The notes under the pieces are model-generated. The model was not told the DNA's origin. It saw only the letters and a list, made by a program, of their open reading frames with translations, and ran no database searches. A stretch of 13,692 nucleotides of DNA from DATKDU01 sp035512595 (GTDB taxonomy: Bacteria; Planctomycetota; Planctomycetia; Pirellulales; Pirellulaceae): the NCBI GenBank assembly GCA_035512595.1, contig DATKDU010000349.1:1-13692 (forward strand). Reading direction: 5' to 3'. A program made the translations under genes and the position numbers. This document shows positions 5,593 through 12,945 of the stretch, piece after piece. The first letter of the stretch is position 1; the number at the start of each line of letters is the position of its first letter.

Positions 5593-7407
5593 TTACCCCA
5601 GCATCACCCGCTCGCTGGGATAGGAGTAATTCGGCTCCGCCTGCCGCCGGGTGAGCGCCACGAGGATCGTCAGCGGGCCGACGCGGCCGAGGAACATGGT
5701 CGCCGCCAACACAAGCTGCGACGCCGGCTTCAAATTCGCCGTCCCGACGCTGGAGAGCCCCACCGTCCCCAAGGCGCTCGTGGTTTCGAACAGGTGATCG
5801 AGAAACAGTTCCGGTCGCTGTTCAAACATCACGACCAGCAGCGTCGATGTCAACAGCGCGGCCAAGGCCAGCGCCACGACTGCCGCTCCGCGGCGAATGA
5901 ACTCGTCGGGAATCGACCGGCCGGCAATCTCCAGGCGTTCCTTGCCGCGAACTGTGGCCGTGGTGGCCAGCACCATCAAGGCAAAGACGACGGTCTTGAT
6001 GCCGCCGCCGGTCGAGCCGGGGGAGGCGCCGATGAACATCAGGCCGATGCCGACGAGCCGGGTGGTCGGCTGGGAGTGCGAAAAATCGACCGTGTTAAAG
6101 CCGGCGGTGCGAAAGGTCACGGCCTGAAACCAGGAATGCGACAGACGCTCGTAAATGGGCATGCCGCGGAGCAGCCCGCCGGCTTCGAGGATGAAGAATG
6201 ACGCCGCTCCAGCCACAAGCAGGGCGGCAGTCGTGCCCAACACCATCCGCGAGGTGACGGTCAGCCGGGCCGGTGCGGCAAGCGGGCCGCGGCCGGCACT
6301 CCACCGCCGGCGCAGTGCGCCGAGCGTCGCCTGCGCCGCATTGCGGAGCACGTCGAATCCCAGGCCGCCCAGGATGATCAGCGGGGCGACAACGATGGCC
6401 ACCTGCCACCGGAGCGCCAACCCCTCCAGACTTTTTGGCAGCAGCGAAAAACCGGCATTACAAAAGGAGCTGATGGAATGGAACAAGCCGAACCAGGCAC
6501 GCTCTTGCCACGATTCGGCAGGGGAGAGGGTGGAGAGCAGCGCCGCACCGACCGCTTCGCTGGCCAGCGTGAACACGATAATTGCCGCGATCGTCCGCCG
6601 CAGCGCCTGGGCATCGTCGGCCTCCAGCAGCTTGCCCATGAAGATTCGCTCGCGGACCAGGAATCCCCTTCGCTGCCCCAGGGCGAAGAAGGCCCCGAAG
6701 GTCATGATCCCCAGGCCGCCGATCTGGATCAGGGCGAGGATGACCGTCTGACCGGTGCCCGTCCAATACGTCCCCGTGTCCACCACCGTCAGCCCGGTGA
6801 CGCAACTGGCGCTCGTCGCCGTGAACAGCGCCACCAGCGGCGGCGCACCGACCTCCGACGTGACGCCGGACGGCTGCACGCGGCAGACCGGCAGCATCAG
6901 CAGCAGCGTCCCCGTGAAGATCATCATCAGGAACGATCCGACCAAAACGAACGCCGGGTTGCTCCGCGCCGCGGCGATGAAGCGGAGCAACTGGATGCTG
7001 CTGGCCAGCACGCGCATCCAAAACGCGAACTCCGACCAGAGAAGCATGTCGCTGGTCGTGCTGTCGCCGCGGAGCACGGCCGGCAATCCCATGAGGCCGA
7101 TCACCGGAAGCGCCGCCAGCCAGGTGACGTGGACTGCGACGAGCAGCGTGCGGGTTCGCACGAAGGAGCGCCAGTCGAGGCTGAGCGACAGCCGCCAGAC
7201 CAATCCTCCGGTCAGGAGCACCATGGCGGCCAGCGCAAGGACTCCCAATTCCCTGGACAGAGCGGTTTCCCAGCGCTGCACCCCGTGCCCGAGCGTCAAT
7301 GCCGACAGGGTCGCGACGACCACGAGCCACTCCAGCCCGTAAATGCGCCAGCCGAGCCTTTGGCGGCGGCGGTCACGATCGAGGTCGAGCGACGGTGGGC
7401 GGAACAT
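5593..7407 (-). CDS. trkH: TrkH/KtrB-family potassium uptake channel subunit with N-terminal extension
   Basis: A 604-residue integral inner-membrane protein that forms the ion pathway for potassium (or sodium-coupled potassium) uptake. The four pore-loop selectivity filters are visible in order: TGLTV (204-208), NAGFS (317-321), TAGFN (434-438) and TVGLS (548-552). Also conserved are GASPGSTGGGIKT (460-472), near the intramembrane gate region, and FLGRVGPLT (572-580) near the end. Typical KtrB/TrkH proteins are about 450-490 residues; here roughly 150 extra residues with several hydrophobic segments precede the family's usual first helix (NPAFVLVGSFLMMIFTG). The start is ATG at 7407; no clear ribosome-binding site is seen. 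trkA follows on the same strand, and the antiporter gene is divergent with a spacer of 110-193 bases depending on its start. Confidence 0.93.
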   Translation of the reverse strand: MFRPPSLDLDRDRRRQRLGWRIYGLEWLVVVATLSALTLGHGVQRWETALSRELGVLALAAMVLLTGGLVWRLSLSLDWRSFVRTRTLLVAVHVTWLAALPVIGLMGLPAVLRGDSTTSDMLLWSEFAFWMRVLASSIQLLRFIAAARSNPAFVLVGSFLMMIFTGTLLLMLPVCRVQPSGVTSEVGAPPLVALFTATSASCVTGLTVVDTGTYWTGTGQTVILALIQIGGLGIMTFGAFFALGQRRGFLVRERIFMGKLLEADDAQALRRTIAAIIVFTLASEAVGAALLSTLSPAESWQERAWFGLFHSISSFCNAGFSLLPKSLEGLALRWQVAIVVAPLIILGGLGFDVLRNAAQATLGALRRRWSAGRGPLAAPARLTVTSRMVLGTTAALLVAGAASFFILEAGGLLRGMPIYERLSHSWFQAVTFRTAGFNTVDFSHSQPTTRLVGIGLMFIGASPGSTGGGIKTVVFALMVLATTATVRGKERLEIAGRSIPDEFIRRGAAVVALALAALLTSTLLVVMFEQRPELFLDHLFETTSALGTVGLSSVGTANLKPASQLVLAATMFLGRVGPLTILVALTRRQAEPNYSYPSERVMLG

Positions 7408-7589
7408 CAGGCAGCTACAGCGTGAGAAGTTGCCTCACCATTGTCGCCGCCGGTGACGCGGATGCAACGGCGGCAATTCGGGATGGCTGGCAATTGCAGC
7501 CGGCGGAGCATATTCTGTGGACCGCAAGCCGGCGAGCATTGCAGGATCGACATGCAAGGGCCGCCGCGTTACCGTAATCCCTTTGCGCC

Positions 7590-7593
7590 GGAG
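7590..7593 (+). promoter_or_regulatory. Ribosome-binding site deciding the antiporter start
   Basis: GGAG lies seven bases before the GTG at 7601. The upstream in-frame GTG at 7517 lacks such a site at normal spacing, and the 28 residues it would add are polar and precede the first membrane helix. Confidence 0.5.
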
Positions 7594-7600
7594 TCCGGAA

Positions 7601-9454
7601 GTGCCAGAAAGTCATCAGGTGCTGCTACCGCTGGCGGCAATCTTCATCATCGGTGCTCTTTGCCAGTGGCTGGCGTGGTGGGTGCGGTTGCCGTCGATCC
7701 TGCTGCTGCTCATCGCAGGAATCGCGGCCGGGCCGCTGACGGGTTTGATCAATCCCGACTCCCTCTTCGGAGAGGCGTTGTTTCCCATCGCTTCGCTGTG
7801 CGTGGCGATCATCTTGTTTGAGGGGGCGCTGGAGCTGAAAATCGCCGACTTGAAAGAGTCGGGAGCCACGCTTCGAGGACTGCTGTCGGTCGGCGTGATC
7901 CTCACCTGGCTAATGGCCAGCGCTGCGGCGGCTATGCTGTTATCCATGCCGCCGCGGATCGCCTTAGTACTCGGCGCAATCCTGGTCGTCACCGGACCGA
8001 CGGTCATCGGGCCGCTGCTAAGAGATATTCGTCCGGTGGGCGCTGCTTCGGCAGTCGCCAAGTGGGAAGGGATCATCATCGATCCGATCGGCGCAGTGCT
8101 GGCGCTGTTGGTATTCGAGGCCACGCGGGTCGCGTACGAGGCGGGCTGGTCGCACGCGCTTTCCGAAACGGGCAAGTCGCTGCTGATCACGGTCGGTGTG
8201 GGGACGGCGTTAGGAGCCGTGGCCGCCTTGCTGGCGGCCTGGTTGCTGTCGCGGTTCGCGATTCCCGATCATCTGCAAAACGCGGTGGTGATCATGGCGG
8301 TCTTTACCGCATTTGTGGGAGCCAATCTCATTCAAGAGGAATCGGGGCTGCTGGCGGTGACGGTAATGGGACTGGTCCTGGCCAACCAGCGGCTGGCCAG
8401 CATTCCGCACATTGTGGAGTTTCAGGAGAACCTTCGCGTGGTGCTGATCTCCGGGCTGTTTGTGATCCTGGCGGCCCGGCTGCCGCTGGCCGAGCTGCGC
8501 GCCGTGGGCTGGGGGAACGTGGCATTCGTGGCCGGCCTGATGTTCGTCGTTCGCCCGCTGGCGGTCTGGATCTCCACCATCGGCGCGGGGCTCACCTGGC
8601 GGGAGCGGGCGTTCCTCTCCTGGTTCGCACCGCGGGGGATTGTGGCTGCCTCAGTCTCGTCAATCTTCGCGCTCCGCCTGGGAGAGGCCGGTCAGGACCT
8701 CGTCAAGAACACGTTTCTGGTCATTGTCGCCACCGTGGCCGTCTACGGCTTGACTGCCGGCCCCTTGGCGCGTTGGCTGGGACTGGCCGATGCCGACGCC
8801 CAGGGAGTGCTGATCGTCGGCGCCAACCGCGTGGCGCGGGCCCTGGCCAAAGCGCTGGCGGGCGTCGGCATTCGCGTCCTGCTCGTGGACAGCAATTACC
8901 GCCTGGTTCGCGACTCGCGGCTCGAGGGGTTCGATTGCCAGCATACCAACATCCTCTCGGAATATGCCTTGGAACATCTGGACCTTGGCGGCATGGGGAG
9001 GCTCTTGGCGCTGACTCCCAACGACGAGGTGAACTCGCTGGCCGCCTTTCACTTTCGGGATGTGTTCGGCCGCAAGAACGTTTATCAACTGCCGATCAAT
9101 CTCGAGCAGGGACAAAAGCTCCAGACGGCCCGCGATTCGATCTACGGCCGCATCGCGGTGAGCGACCGGGCGACCTACGGCGCGCTGGAGCAGGCGCTGG
9201 CCAGCGGCGCGGTGATCAAGACCACGCCGCTGACTGACGAGTTCACGCTCGACGACTTTCGCCAGCGCTACGGCGAGGAGGCGATCCCGCTGGTGGCAGT
9301 CAGCGACAAGGGGCGGCTGCGAATCTTCACGCCCGGCGACAAGCCGGGCAAGCTGAGCGGCTATCGGCTCATCAGTCTGATTCCGCCGGGAGGTTCGGGA
9401 GCGAGCGCCGCCAGCGCGAAAATATCGCTGGCTGAAACCGAGGGGCAAGATTAA
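7601..9454 (+). CDS. Cation:proton antiporter (NhaP/CPA type) with C-terminal TrkA-N domain
   Basis: From the GTG at 7601 this is a 617-residue protein (645 if the GTG at 7517 is used). Residues about 5-395 hold a dozen or so hydrophobic segments of a sodium- or potassium/proton exchanger. The TGPT motif (131-134), the KWEGIIIDP segment (154-162, with E156 and D161) and APRGIVAAS (343-351) correspond to conserved transport-site regions of the CPA families. Residues about 400-520 are a TrkA-N-like Rossmann domain: VLIVGANRVARALAKAL replaces the classical GxGxxG by GANRVA, and D430 ends strand two. Residues about 530-595 form a small C-terminal beta-rich domain. The family assignment is firm; whether it moves sodium or potassium cannot be read from sequence. 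It is divergent from trkH, which suggests joint control of cation balance. The TPR-like gene follows 63 bases later. Confidence 0.9.
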   Translation: MPESHQVLLPLAAIFIIGALCQWLAWWVRLPSILLLLIAGIAAGPLTGLINPDSLFGEALFPIASLCVAIILFEGALELKIADLKESGATLRGLLSVGVILTWLMASAAAAMLLSMPPRIALVLGAILVVTGPTVIGPLLRDIRPVGAASAVAKWEGIIIDPIGAVLALLVFEATRVAYEAGWSHALSETGKSLLITVGVGTALGAVAALLAAWLLSRFAIPDHLQNAVVIMAVFTAFVGANLIQEESGLLAVTVMGLVLANQRLASIPHIVEFQENLRVVLISGLFVILAARLPLAELRAVGWGNVAFVAGLMFVVRPLAVWISTIGAGLTWRERAFLSWFAPRGIVAASVSSIFALRLGEAGQDLVKNTFLVIVATVAVYGLTAGPLARWLGLADADAQGVLIVGANRVARALAKALAGVGIRVLLVDSNYRLVRDSRLEGFDCQHTNILSEYALEHLDLGGMGRLLALTPNDEVNSLAAFHFRDVFGRKNVYQLPINLEQGQKLQTARDSIYGRIAVSDRATYGALEQALASGAVIKTTPLTDEFTLDDFRQRYGEEAIPLVAVSDKGRLRIFTPGDKPGKLSGYRLISLIPPGGSGASAASAKISLAETEGQD

Positions 9455-9504
9455 ACTTACCGTGCGATCGCCGCCGCTGCGGGAATAGTGACCGCGTTCA
9501 CGCT

Positions 9505-9510
9505 GGAGAG
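9505..9510 (+). promoter_or_regulatory. Ribosome-binding site deciding the TPR-like gene start
   Basis: GGAGAG lies seven bases before the ATG at 9518, which favours that ATG over the in-frame GTG at 9488. Confidence 0.55.
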
Positions 9511-9517
9511 TGAGCAC

Positions 9518-10123
9518 ATGGCCAAACAGGCTGACCTTGACGACACGCAGGAAATCGACTTGTCGCAGGTGTCGGGCCGCTTGCCGCGGGCCATTTTTCA
9601 GTTCCGCATCGGCAACAAGGCGTATGAGATGAACTACCAGCAGGCGTTTTCTTACGGGCACCGCCTGCTCAAGAAACAGCACTTTGAAACCGCAGCCCTC
9701 ATTTTCAACAAACTCTCCAGCGTCGCCGGCCGCGGCCCAAGAGCCCATATCATGCTCGCAATCTGCCTGGCCGGCTGCTCGAACTATCAAGGTTCACGCG
9801 AAGTGCTCGATAGCGTGTTTCGCGGCGAGGAGGCGATCCTGGCCGCCGAGCTGCAAGATGTGATCGTCATGGCGCGAATGGGCTTCAGCCGGGACGCTCT
9901 GCAGGACCTGGTGAAGCTGGTCAACAATCACAAGGAGCTTCCCTCGCTCTGCTTGTGGCTAGGTGACTTGCTGGAAGCCAGCCAGCAAATGGATAAAGCG
10001 CGCCAATGCTGGCGGCTGGCCGTTGACAGAGACGGTCCGAAGGGGGCTGTCGCAACGGCAGCACGCAAGCAGCTTCGGCAGCGCAAGGCAAAGCCGCGCC
10101 GCAAGCTTCGTCAGCGCGGCTGA
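9518..10123 (+). CDS. Tetratricopeptide-like helical repeat protein
   Basis: A 201-residue soluble protein. Residues about 43-170 are alternating amphipathic helices with the spacing and small-residue pattern of TPR repeats: AFSYGHRLLKKQHFETAALI (43-62), the RAHIMLAICLAGCSNYQGSR region (75-94), and LCLWLGDLLEASQQMDKARQ (144-163). The first twenty residues are acidic and probably disordered. The last twenty are strongly basic (KQLRQRKAKPRRKLRQRG, 184-201), which could bind nucleic acid or acidic partners. Such proteins act as scaffolds; the partner is unknown. The ATG at 9518 is preferred because of the GGAGAG site. It follows the antiporter by 63 bases on the same strand and may be co-transcribed. 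Confidence 0.75.
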   Translation: MAKQADLDDTQEIDLSQVSGRLPRAIFQFRIGNKAYEMNYQQAFSYGHRLLKKQHFETAALIFNKLSSVAGRGPRAHIMLAICLAGCSNYQGSREVLDSVFRGEEAILAAELQDVIVMARMGFSRDALQDLVKLVNNHKELPSLCLWLGDLLEASQQMDKARQCWRLAVDRDGPKGAVATAARKQLRQRKAKPRRKLRQRG

Positions 10124-10133
10124 GCGCCCGTCA

Positions 10134-10247
10134 GTCGCGCGGTGGACCGACGAGCAGAAACAGGAGGTCGAGCGATGGATTGCCGAGCTCGGCAGTGACG
10201 ACCTGTCGGTGCGCAGCGAATTGCTGGCCCATCCCGAGCGCACCTAA
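10134..10247 (+). pseudogene. Possible fragment of a HEAT-like or repeat protein
   Basis: One frame reads DEQKQEVERWIAELGSDDLS and then VRSELLAHPERT to a TAA at 10245-10247, with G or C in most third codon positions, as in neighbouring real genes. The WIAELGSDDLSVR pattern resembles a short segment that recurs in large planctomycete proteins (rhythm: aromatic, I/L, A, L, S/D-D, VR). No start codon belongs naturally to it, since upstream it overlaps the end of the TPR-like gene in another frame. I read it as a remnant; chance is possible. Confidence 0.3.
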
Positions 10248-10248
10248 C

Positions 10249-10500
10249 CTATGCGGCCGTCTCATCGGCCAGCAGCACACTCAGCCGGCTGTCGTCGGCG
10301 AAGCGGACTAGGGCGATCCGCGGATCGTCGACGGCGACAGGCGCAGATTCCTCTTCCTCCTGGCACCAAGCCTCGGGCGCGGCGAGAATGGACGCGATTG
10401 CCGCGGCCGCGGACCACAGGGGACTATCGTGGAAGTGAAGTCGTGCAAACACTGGCCCTCCCGTACGGCAAGAACTTTCAGGGATTAGACGAACGGCCAC
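10249..10500 (-). CDS. Doubtful hypothetical ORF (83 codons)
   Basis: This frame runs from an ATG at 10500 to a TAG at 10249-10251. Its second half (WSAAAAIASILAAPEAW through RIALVRFADDSRLSV) has the G/C-rich third positions typical of this genome, but the first half does not. This suggests that only the C-terminal part ever coded, or that the frame is spurious. No ribosome-binding site or known motif is seen. It is listed because nothing else explains the stretch. Confidence 0.2.
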   Translation of the reverse strand: MAVRLIPESSCRTGGPVFARLHFHDSPLWSAAAAIASILAAPEAWCQEEEESAPVAVDDPRIALVRFADDSRLSVLLADETAA

Positions 10501-10567
10501 GCCTCCTGGATTTGACGATAGACTGCCGGGAAGATCCGGACAACGGCGATTGGCGGAGAATTGCCCG

Positions 10568-10756
10568 ATGAACGACGAAGCCAGCTATACGTGCGACGCT
10601 TGCGGCGAAGAGGCCGTGATCCCGATCGACCTGGCGGCGGGGGAGAGCCAGGACTACGTCGAGGATTGCCCCGTCTGCTGTCGGCCGAACGTGATCCACG
10701 TCCGGGTCGATCGGCGGGGCCGCGTGCAGGTCTGGGCGGAAGGGGAATCGACGTAG
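10568..10756 (+). CDS. CPXCG motif-containing cysteine-rich protein
   Basis: A 62-residue protein with two cysteine pairs: CDAC (residues 9-12) and CPVCC (35-39). The flanking sequence YTCDACGEEAVIPIDL, then QDYVEDCPVCCRPN, is the signature of the small CPXCG cysteine-rich family (Cys_rich_CPXG), which is expected to bind zinc. The conserved YVEDCPVCCRP core is intact. The first knuckle reads CDACG rather than the CPYCG common in the family. The biological role of the family is not established. The ATG at 10568 begins the conserved region; an in-frame upstream start at 10550 would add six residues. Confidence 0.85.
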   Translation: MNDEASYTCDACGEEAVIPIDLAAGESQDYVEDCPVCCRPNVIHVRVDRRGRVQVWAEGEST

Positions 10757-10875
10757 CTGAGTTCGCCAGAATTCAGAATGCCGGCGCGCCCGAACCCCGG
10801 CGGCGGAGCGCAATGAGGCGAAAACTTGACGGCGGCCGCTTCTTCGCTGATGATCGTCGGCATTCGATCCTCCAC

Positions 10876-10880
10876 AGGAG
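10876..10880 (+). promoter_or_regulatory. Ribosome-binding site of the secreted hydrolase
   Basis: AGGAG lies eight bases before the ATG at 10889 and just ahead of a signal peptide. It rules out the in-frame upstream start at 10826. Confidence 0.65.
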
Positions 10881-10888
10881 ACTCTCCC

Positions 10889-11902
10889 ATGCTCAAACGC
10901 ATTCTGACGCTGACCCTGCTGCTCGTTATCCCCGTCACCGTCACGGCACAGGAAAAAACGCCAACCAAGGAAAAGGCCGCGGCCAAAGCGAAAGCGAAGG
11001 CCAAGGCGAAAGCAAAAGCTCGGCCGGAGCGGCCAATGCCGATGGTTGCCGACTTTGCCTACGGCAAGGATTCCGAGCGGCAGAAGTTCGATTTCTGGCA
11101 GGCCAAGTCGGATAGGCCCACGCCGGTGGTGCTGCTGATTCACGGCGGCGGCTGGCGGGGCGGCGACAAGACGATCTACGGCGCGAACATGATCGAGCCG
11201 TTTCTGGAAGAAGGGATTTCGGTCGCGGCCATCAACTACCGGTTCATCGAGCAGGCGATGGAGCAGAAGGTCGAGCCGCCGGTGAAGGCCTGCCTGTACG
11301 ATGCGGCGCGGGCACTGCAAACGATCCGCTCGCTGGCCAAGGAATGGAACCTCGATCCGGCGCGCGTCGGAGCGACCGGCGGATCGGCCGGGGCTTGCAC
11401 GTCGCTGTTTCTGGCGCTGCACGACGACCTGGCCGATCCCCAGAGCGAAGACCCCATTGCCCGCCAGTCCACGCGGCTGACGTGTGCGGCAGTCAGCGGA
11501 GCCCAGACGTCGCTCGATCCGAAGGAACTTCGCGAGTGGGTCCCCAACGCGATCTACGCGGGACACGCTTTCGGGTTCGCTGCGCCCGGTCGCCAGCGGC
11601 CGGAGGAATTCGAGCTGCTCTTGGCCAACCGCGAGAAGGTGCTGCCGTGGATCAAGGAGTACTCGCCCATCGAGCACGTGAGCAAGGACGATCCGCCGGT
11701 TTATCTCGACTACCCGAACCAGAAGACGCCGCCGAAAGTCGGCCAGGTGGAAACCGATCCGACCCACTCCGCCATGTACGGCGTCAAGCTGGCCGAGAAG
11801 ATGCAAGCCGCCGGCGTGGAAGCCGTGCTGTCGTATCCGGGACAGCAGGATGAGAAGTACGGGTCGGTGGTGAAGTTCTTGATTGCGAAGCTGAAGCAGT
11901 AG
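10889..11902 (+). CDS. Secreted alpha/beta hydrolase (BD-FAE/esterase-like)
   Basis: A 337-residue exported protein. Residues 1-20 (MLKRILTLTLLLVIPVTVTA) are a signal peptide, with likely cleavage after the TA. A lysine/alanine low-complexity linker follows (about 29-45, KAKAKAKA type). The hydrolase domain spans about 52-337: HGGGW (85-89) is the oxyanion-hole motif and GGSAGA (164-169) the nucleophile elbow with S166. This matches the esterase/lipase and BD-FAE group that often removes acyl groups from polysaccharides. The region after strand 7 (DDPPVYLDYPNQ, 267-278) could supply the acid. The usual catalytic His after strand 8 is not evident: the sequence there is SYPGQQDEKYGSV, and the last His in the protein is H293 in DPTHSAMYG. 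The protein may therefore be inactive or use H293. Substrate unknown. Confidence 0.85.
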   Translation: MLKRILTLTLLLVIPVTVTAQEKTPTKEKAAAKAKAKAKAKAKARPERPMPMVADFAYGKDSERQKFDFWQAKSDRPTPVVLLIHGGGWRGGDKTIYGANMIEPFLEEGISVAAINYRFIEQAMEQKVEPPVKACLYDAARALQTIRSLAKEWNLDPARVGATGGSAGACTSLFLALHDDLADPQSEDPIARQSTRLTCAAVSGAQTSLDPKELREWVPNAIYAGHAFGFAAPGRQRPEEFELLLANREKVLPWIKEYSPIEHVSKDDPPVYLDYPNQKTPPKVGQVETDPTHSAMYGVKLAEKMQAAGVEAVLSYPGQQDEKYGSVVKFLIAKLKQ

Positions 11903-11913
11903 CTTTGGCACAT

Positions 11914-11942
11914 TTTGCGTCATTTGATCCAAGAGGTAAAAT
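11914..11942 (+). promoter_or_regulatory. Weak candidate promoter for the Uma2 gene
   Basis: TTTGCG (11914-11919) and TAAAAT (11937-11942) are 17 bases apart. Only the -10 is a good match, so this is a tentative sigma-70-like promoter. It would start transcription about 35 bases before the Uma2 ATG. Confidence 0.3.
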
Positions 11943-11985
11943 GGAAGTGTGATTTGCTCCCTCTTGAATGGACCGCCCATCCGGC

Positions 11986-12561
11986 ATGAGCACGGCACTG
12001 CGATTGACGCTCGGCGAGTACGATCAAATGATCGCTGACGGCGCATTTGAAACGCTGCGCGACCGGCGGATCGAGTTGATTCATGGGGAGCTGCGCGAAA
12101 TGACACCTCCTGGGCCGGATCATGCGTGTGCGGTGGACTGGATTCAGCAATGGAGCGTCTACTCGCCGCCGCGAGCGCAGGTGCGAGTTCGCGTTCAAAA
12201 CCCCATCGGCATTCCTCCCAGTGACAGTGAGCCGGAACCCGACATCTGCTGGGTCAAGCCGGGAAAGTACCGCCAGCGCCATCCACGACCGGAGGAAGTG
12301 CTGCTGGTCGTCGAAGTGGCCGACTCCAGCCTCGACTATGACATGGGCGAGAAAGCCGACCTCTACGCAGCCGCCGGCATTGCCGACTATTGGGTGGTGA
12401 ACCTGCCGGGTCGCTGCGTTGACGTCTTCCGCTCGCCAGCCAGCGGCAAATACGCGGAGCACACGACGCACCCGATGGGCCAGGAGATTCGCCCGCTGGC
12501 ATTCCCTGAAGTCATACTGAGCACGACCGAGCTGTTCACGACCGGGCCGATGGAGGAGTGA
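11986..12561 (+). CDS. Uma2 family protein (DUF820, PD-(D/E)XK nuclease fold)
   Basis: A 191-residue protein of the Uma2 family, a large group of restriction-endonuclease-fold proteins, abundant in cyanobacteria and planctomycetes, whose role is unsettled. The family layout is complete: RIELIHGEL (28-36), EPEPDICWV (82-90) with D86, VLLVVEVADSSL (105-116) with E110, D117 followed by K123 (MGEKADLYAAAGIADYW), and the terminal IRPLAFPEVILSTTELF. The likely metal and catalytic residues D86, E110 and K123 are present, so the fold is probably functional. The start at 11986 (MSTALRL) fits the family; an ATG at 11968 would add six residues. No good ribosome-binding site precedes either. It converges with the aspartic protease gene, whose stop lies 27 bases beyond. 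A decayed copy of its 3' end lies at about 13322-13536. Confidence 0.88.
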   Translation: MSTALRLTLGEYDQMIADGAFETLRDRRIELIHGELREMTPPGPDHACAVDWIQQWSVYSPPRAQVRVRVQNPIGIPPSDSEPEPDICWVKPGKYRQRHPRPEEVLLVVEVADSSLDYDMGEKADLYAAAGIADYWVVNLPGRCVDVFRSPASGKYAEHTTHPMGQEIRPLAFPEVILSTTELFTTGPMEE

Positions 12562-12588
12562 CTTGCCGACGACGCAAGGACAACAACG

Positions 12589-12945
12589 CTAGGTCGCCTT
12601 TTCCAGCCGCAAAGTCTGTTTCGGAAAGTCGATCACGAGTCGATAGGAGCGGACCAATCCCGTGCCGATCAGCAATTCGCTCGAATCGGTAAAGGTTGCC
12701 TCGGCGGTCACAAGTAGTTCGTCAAAGATAAGGTCAACCAGGTAGTTGTCTTCCTCGATGATCTGTCCCGCGGCAAGCAAGGAGCGAATCCGGCACAGGA
12801 AGCGGGCGTTCACGGCGTCTTTCAGCGCCAGGGGAAGCTCAAGGTCGCCGTTGAAGCCCGTGTCAACGACGCCGATCCAGTCCGAACCGCCGATCGATAG
12901 CACAATCGTCGGCACGCCATCCGCCGTGACGCTTCCCAGAATCAC
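12589..12945 (-). CDS. Retropepsin-like clan AA aspartic protease
   Basis: A 118-residue soluble protein with the single-domain (half-pepsin) layout of bacterial clan AA aspartic proteases, which act as dimers. VVDTGFNGDLELP (26-38) contains the catalytic D28-T29-G30, and SSELLIGTGLVRSY (88-101) is the second conserved hydrophobic-Gly segment. The GTG at 12945 is chosen because it overlaps the stop of the upstream gene (GTGA) and is preceded five bases away by the run AAGGGGGG (plus-strand 12951-12958), which lies in the upstream gene's last codons. Longer frames reaching 13062 would overlap that gene almost entirely. The substrate is unknown; the obvious candidate partner is the coupled 84-residue protein. 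Confidence 0.8.
   Translation of the reverse strand: MILGSVTADGVPTIVLSIGGSDWIGVVDTGFNGDLELPLALKDAVNARFLCRIRSLLAAGQIIEEDNYLVDLIFDELLVTAEATFTDSSELLIGTGLVRSYRLVIDFPKQTLRLEKAT

Larger units (their letters stand above)
10124..10567. other. Degraded 444-base stretch without a convincing gene
   Basis: No intact gene is supported here. It contains a short plus-strand frame that looks like a gene fragment (about 10134-10247) and a minus-strand frame of 83 codons (10249-10500) of doubtful reality. A plus-strand frame running to 10571 overlaps the CPXCG start by ATGA but shows no recognisable motif. The stretch looks like decayed former coding DNA. Confidence 0.5.

Noticed and set aside
8062..9237. 391-codon plus-strand frame inside the antiporter gene
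   Set aside because: It is a frame-shifted shadow of the antiporter, rich in Arg/Gly and lacking the membrane helices and motifs of the true frame.
9462..9471. GCGATCGC octamer resembling the cyanobacterial HIP1 palindrome
   Set aside because: It is seen only once in a GC-rich sequence, which is expected by chance.
10251..10571. Plus-strand frame overlapping the CPXCG start by ATGA
   Set aside because: Third-position composition is only moderate, no motif is recognisable, and there is no clear start or ribosome-binding site. The overlap alone is not enough.
10478..12106. 542-codon minus-strand open frame
   Set aside because: It is the antisense of the secreted hydrolase and CPXCG genes, with no motif or ribosome-binding site. 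Long antisense frames are expected at this GC content.
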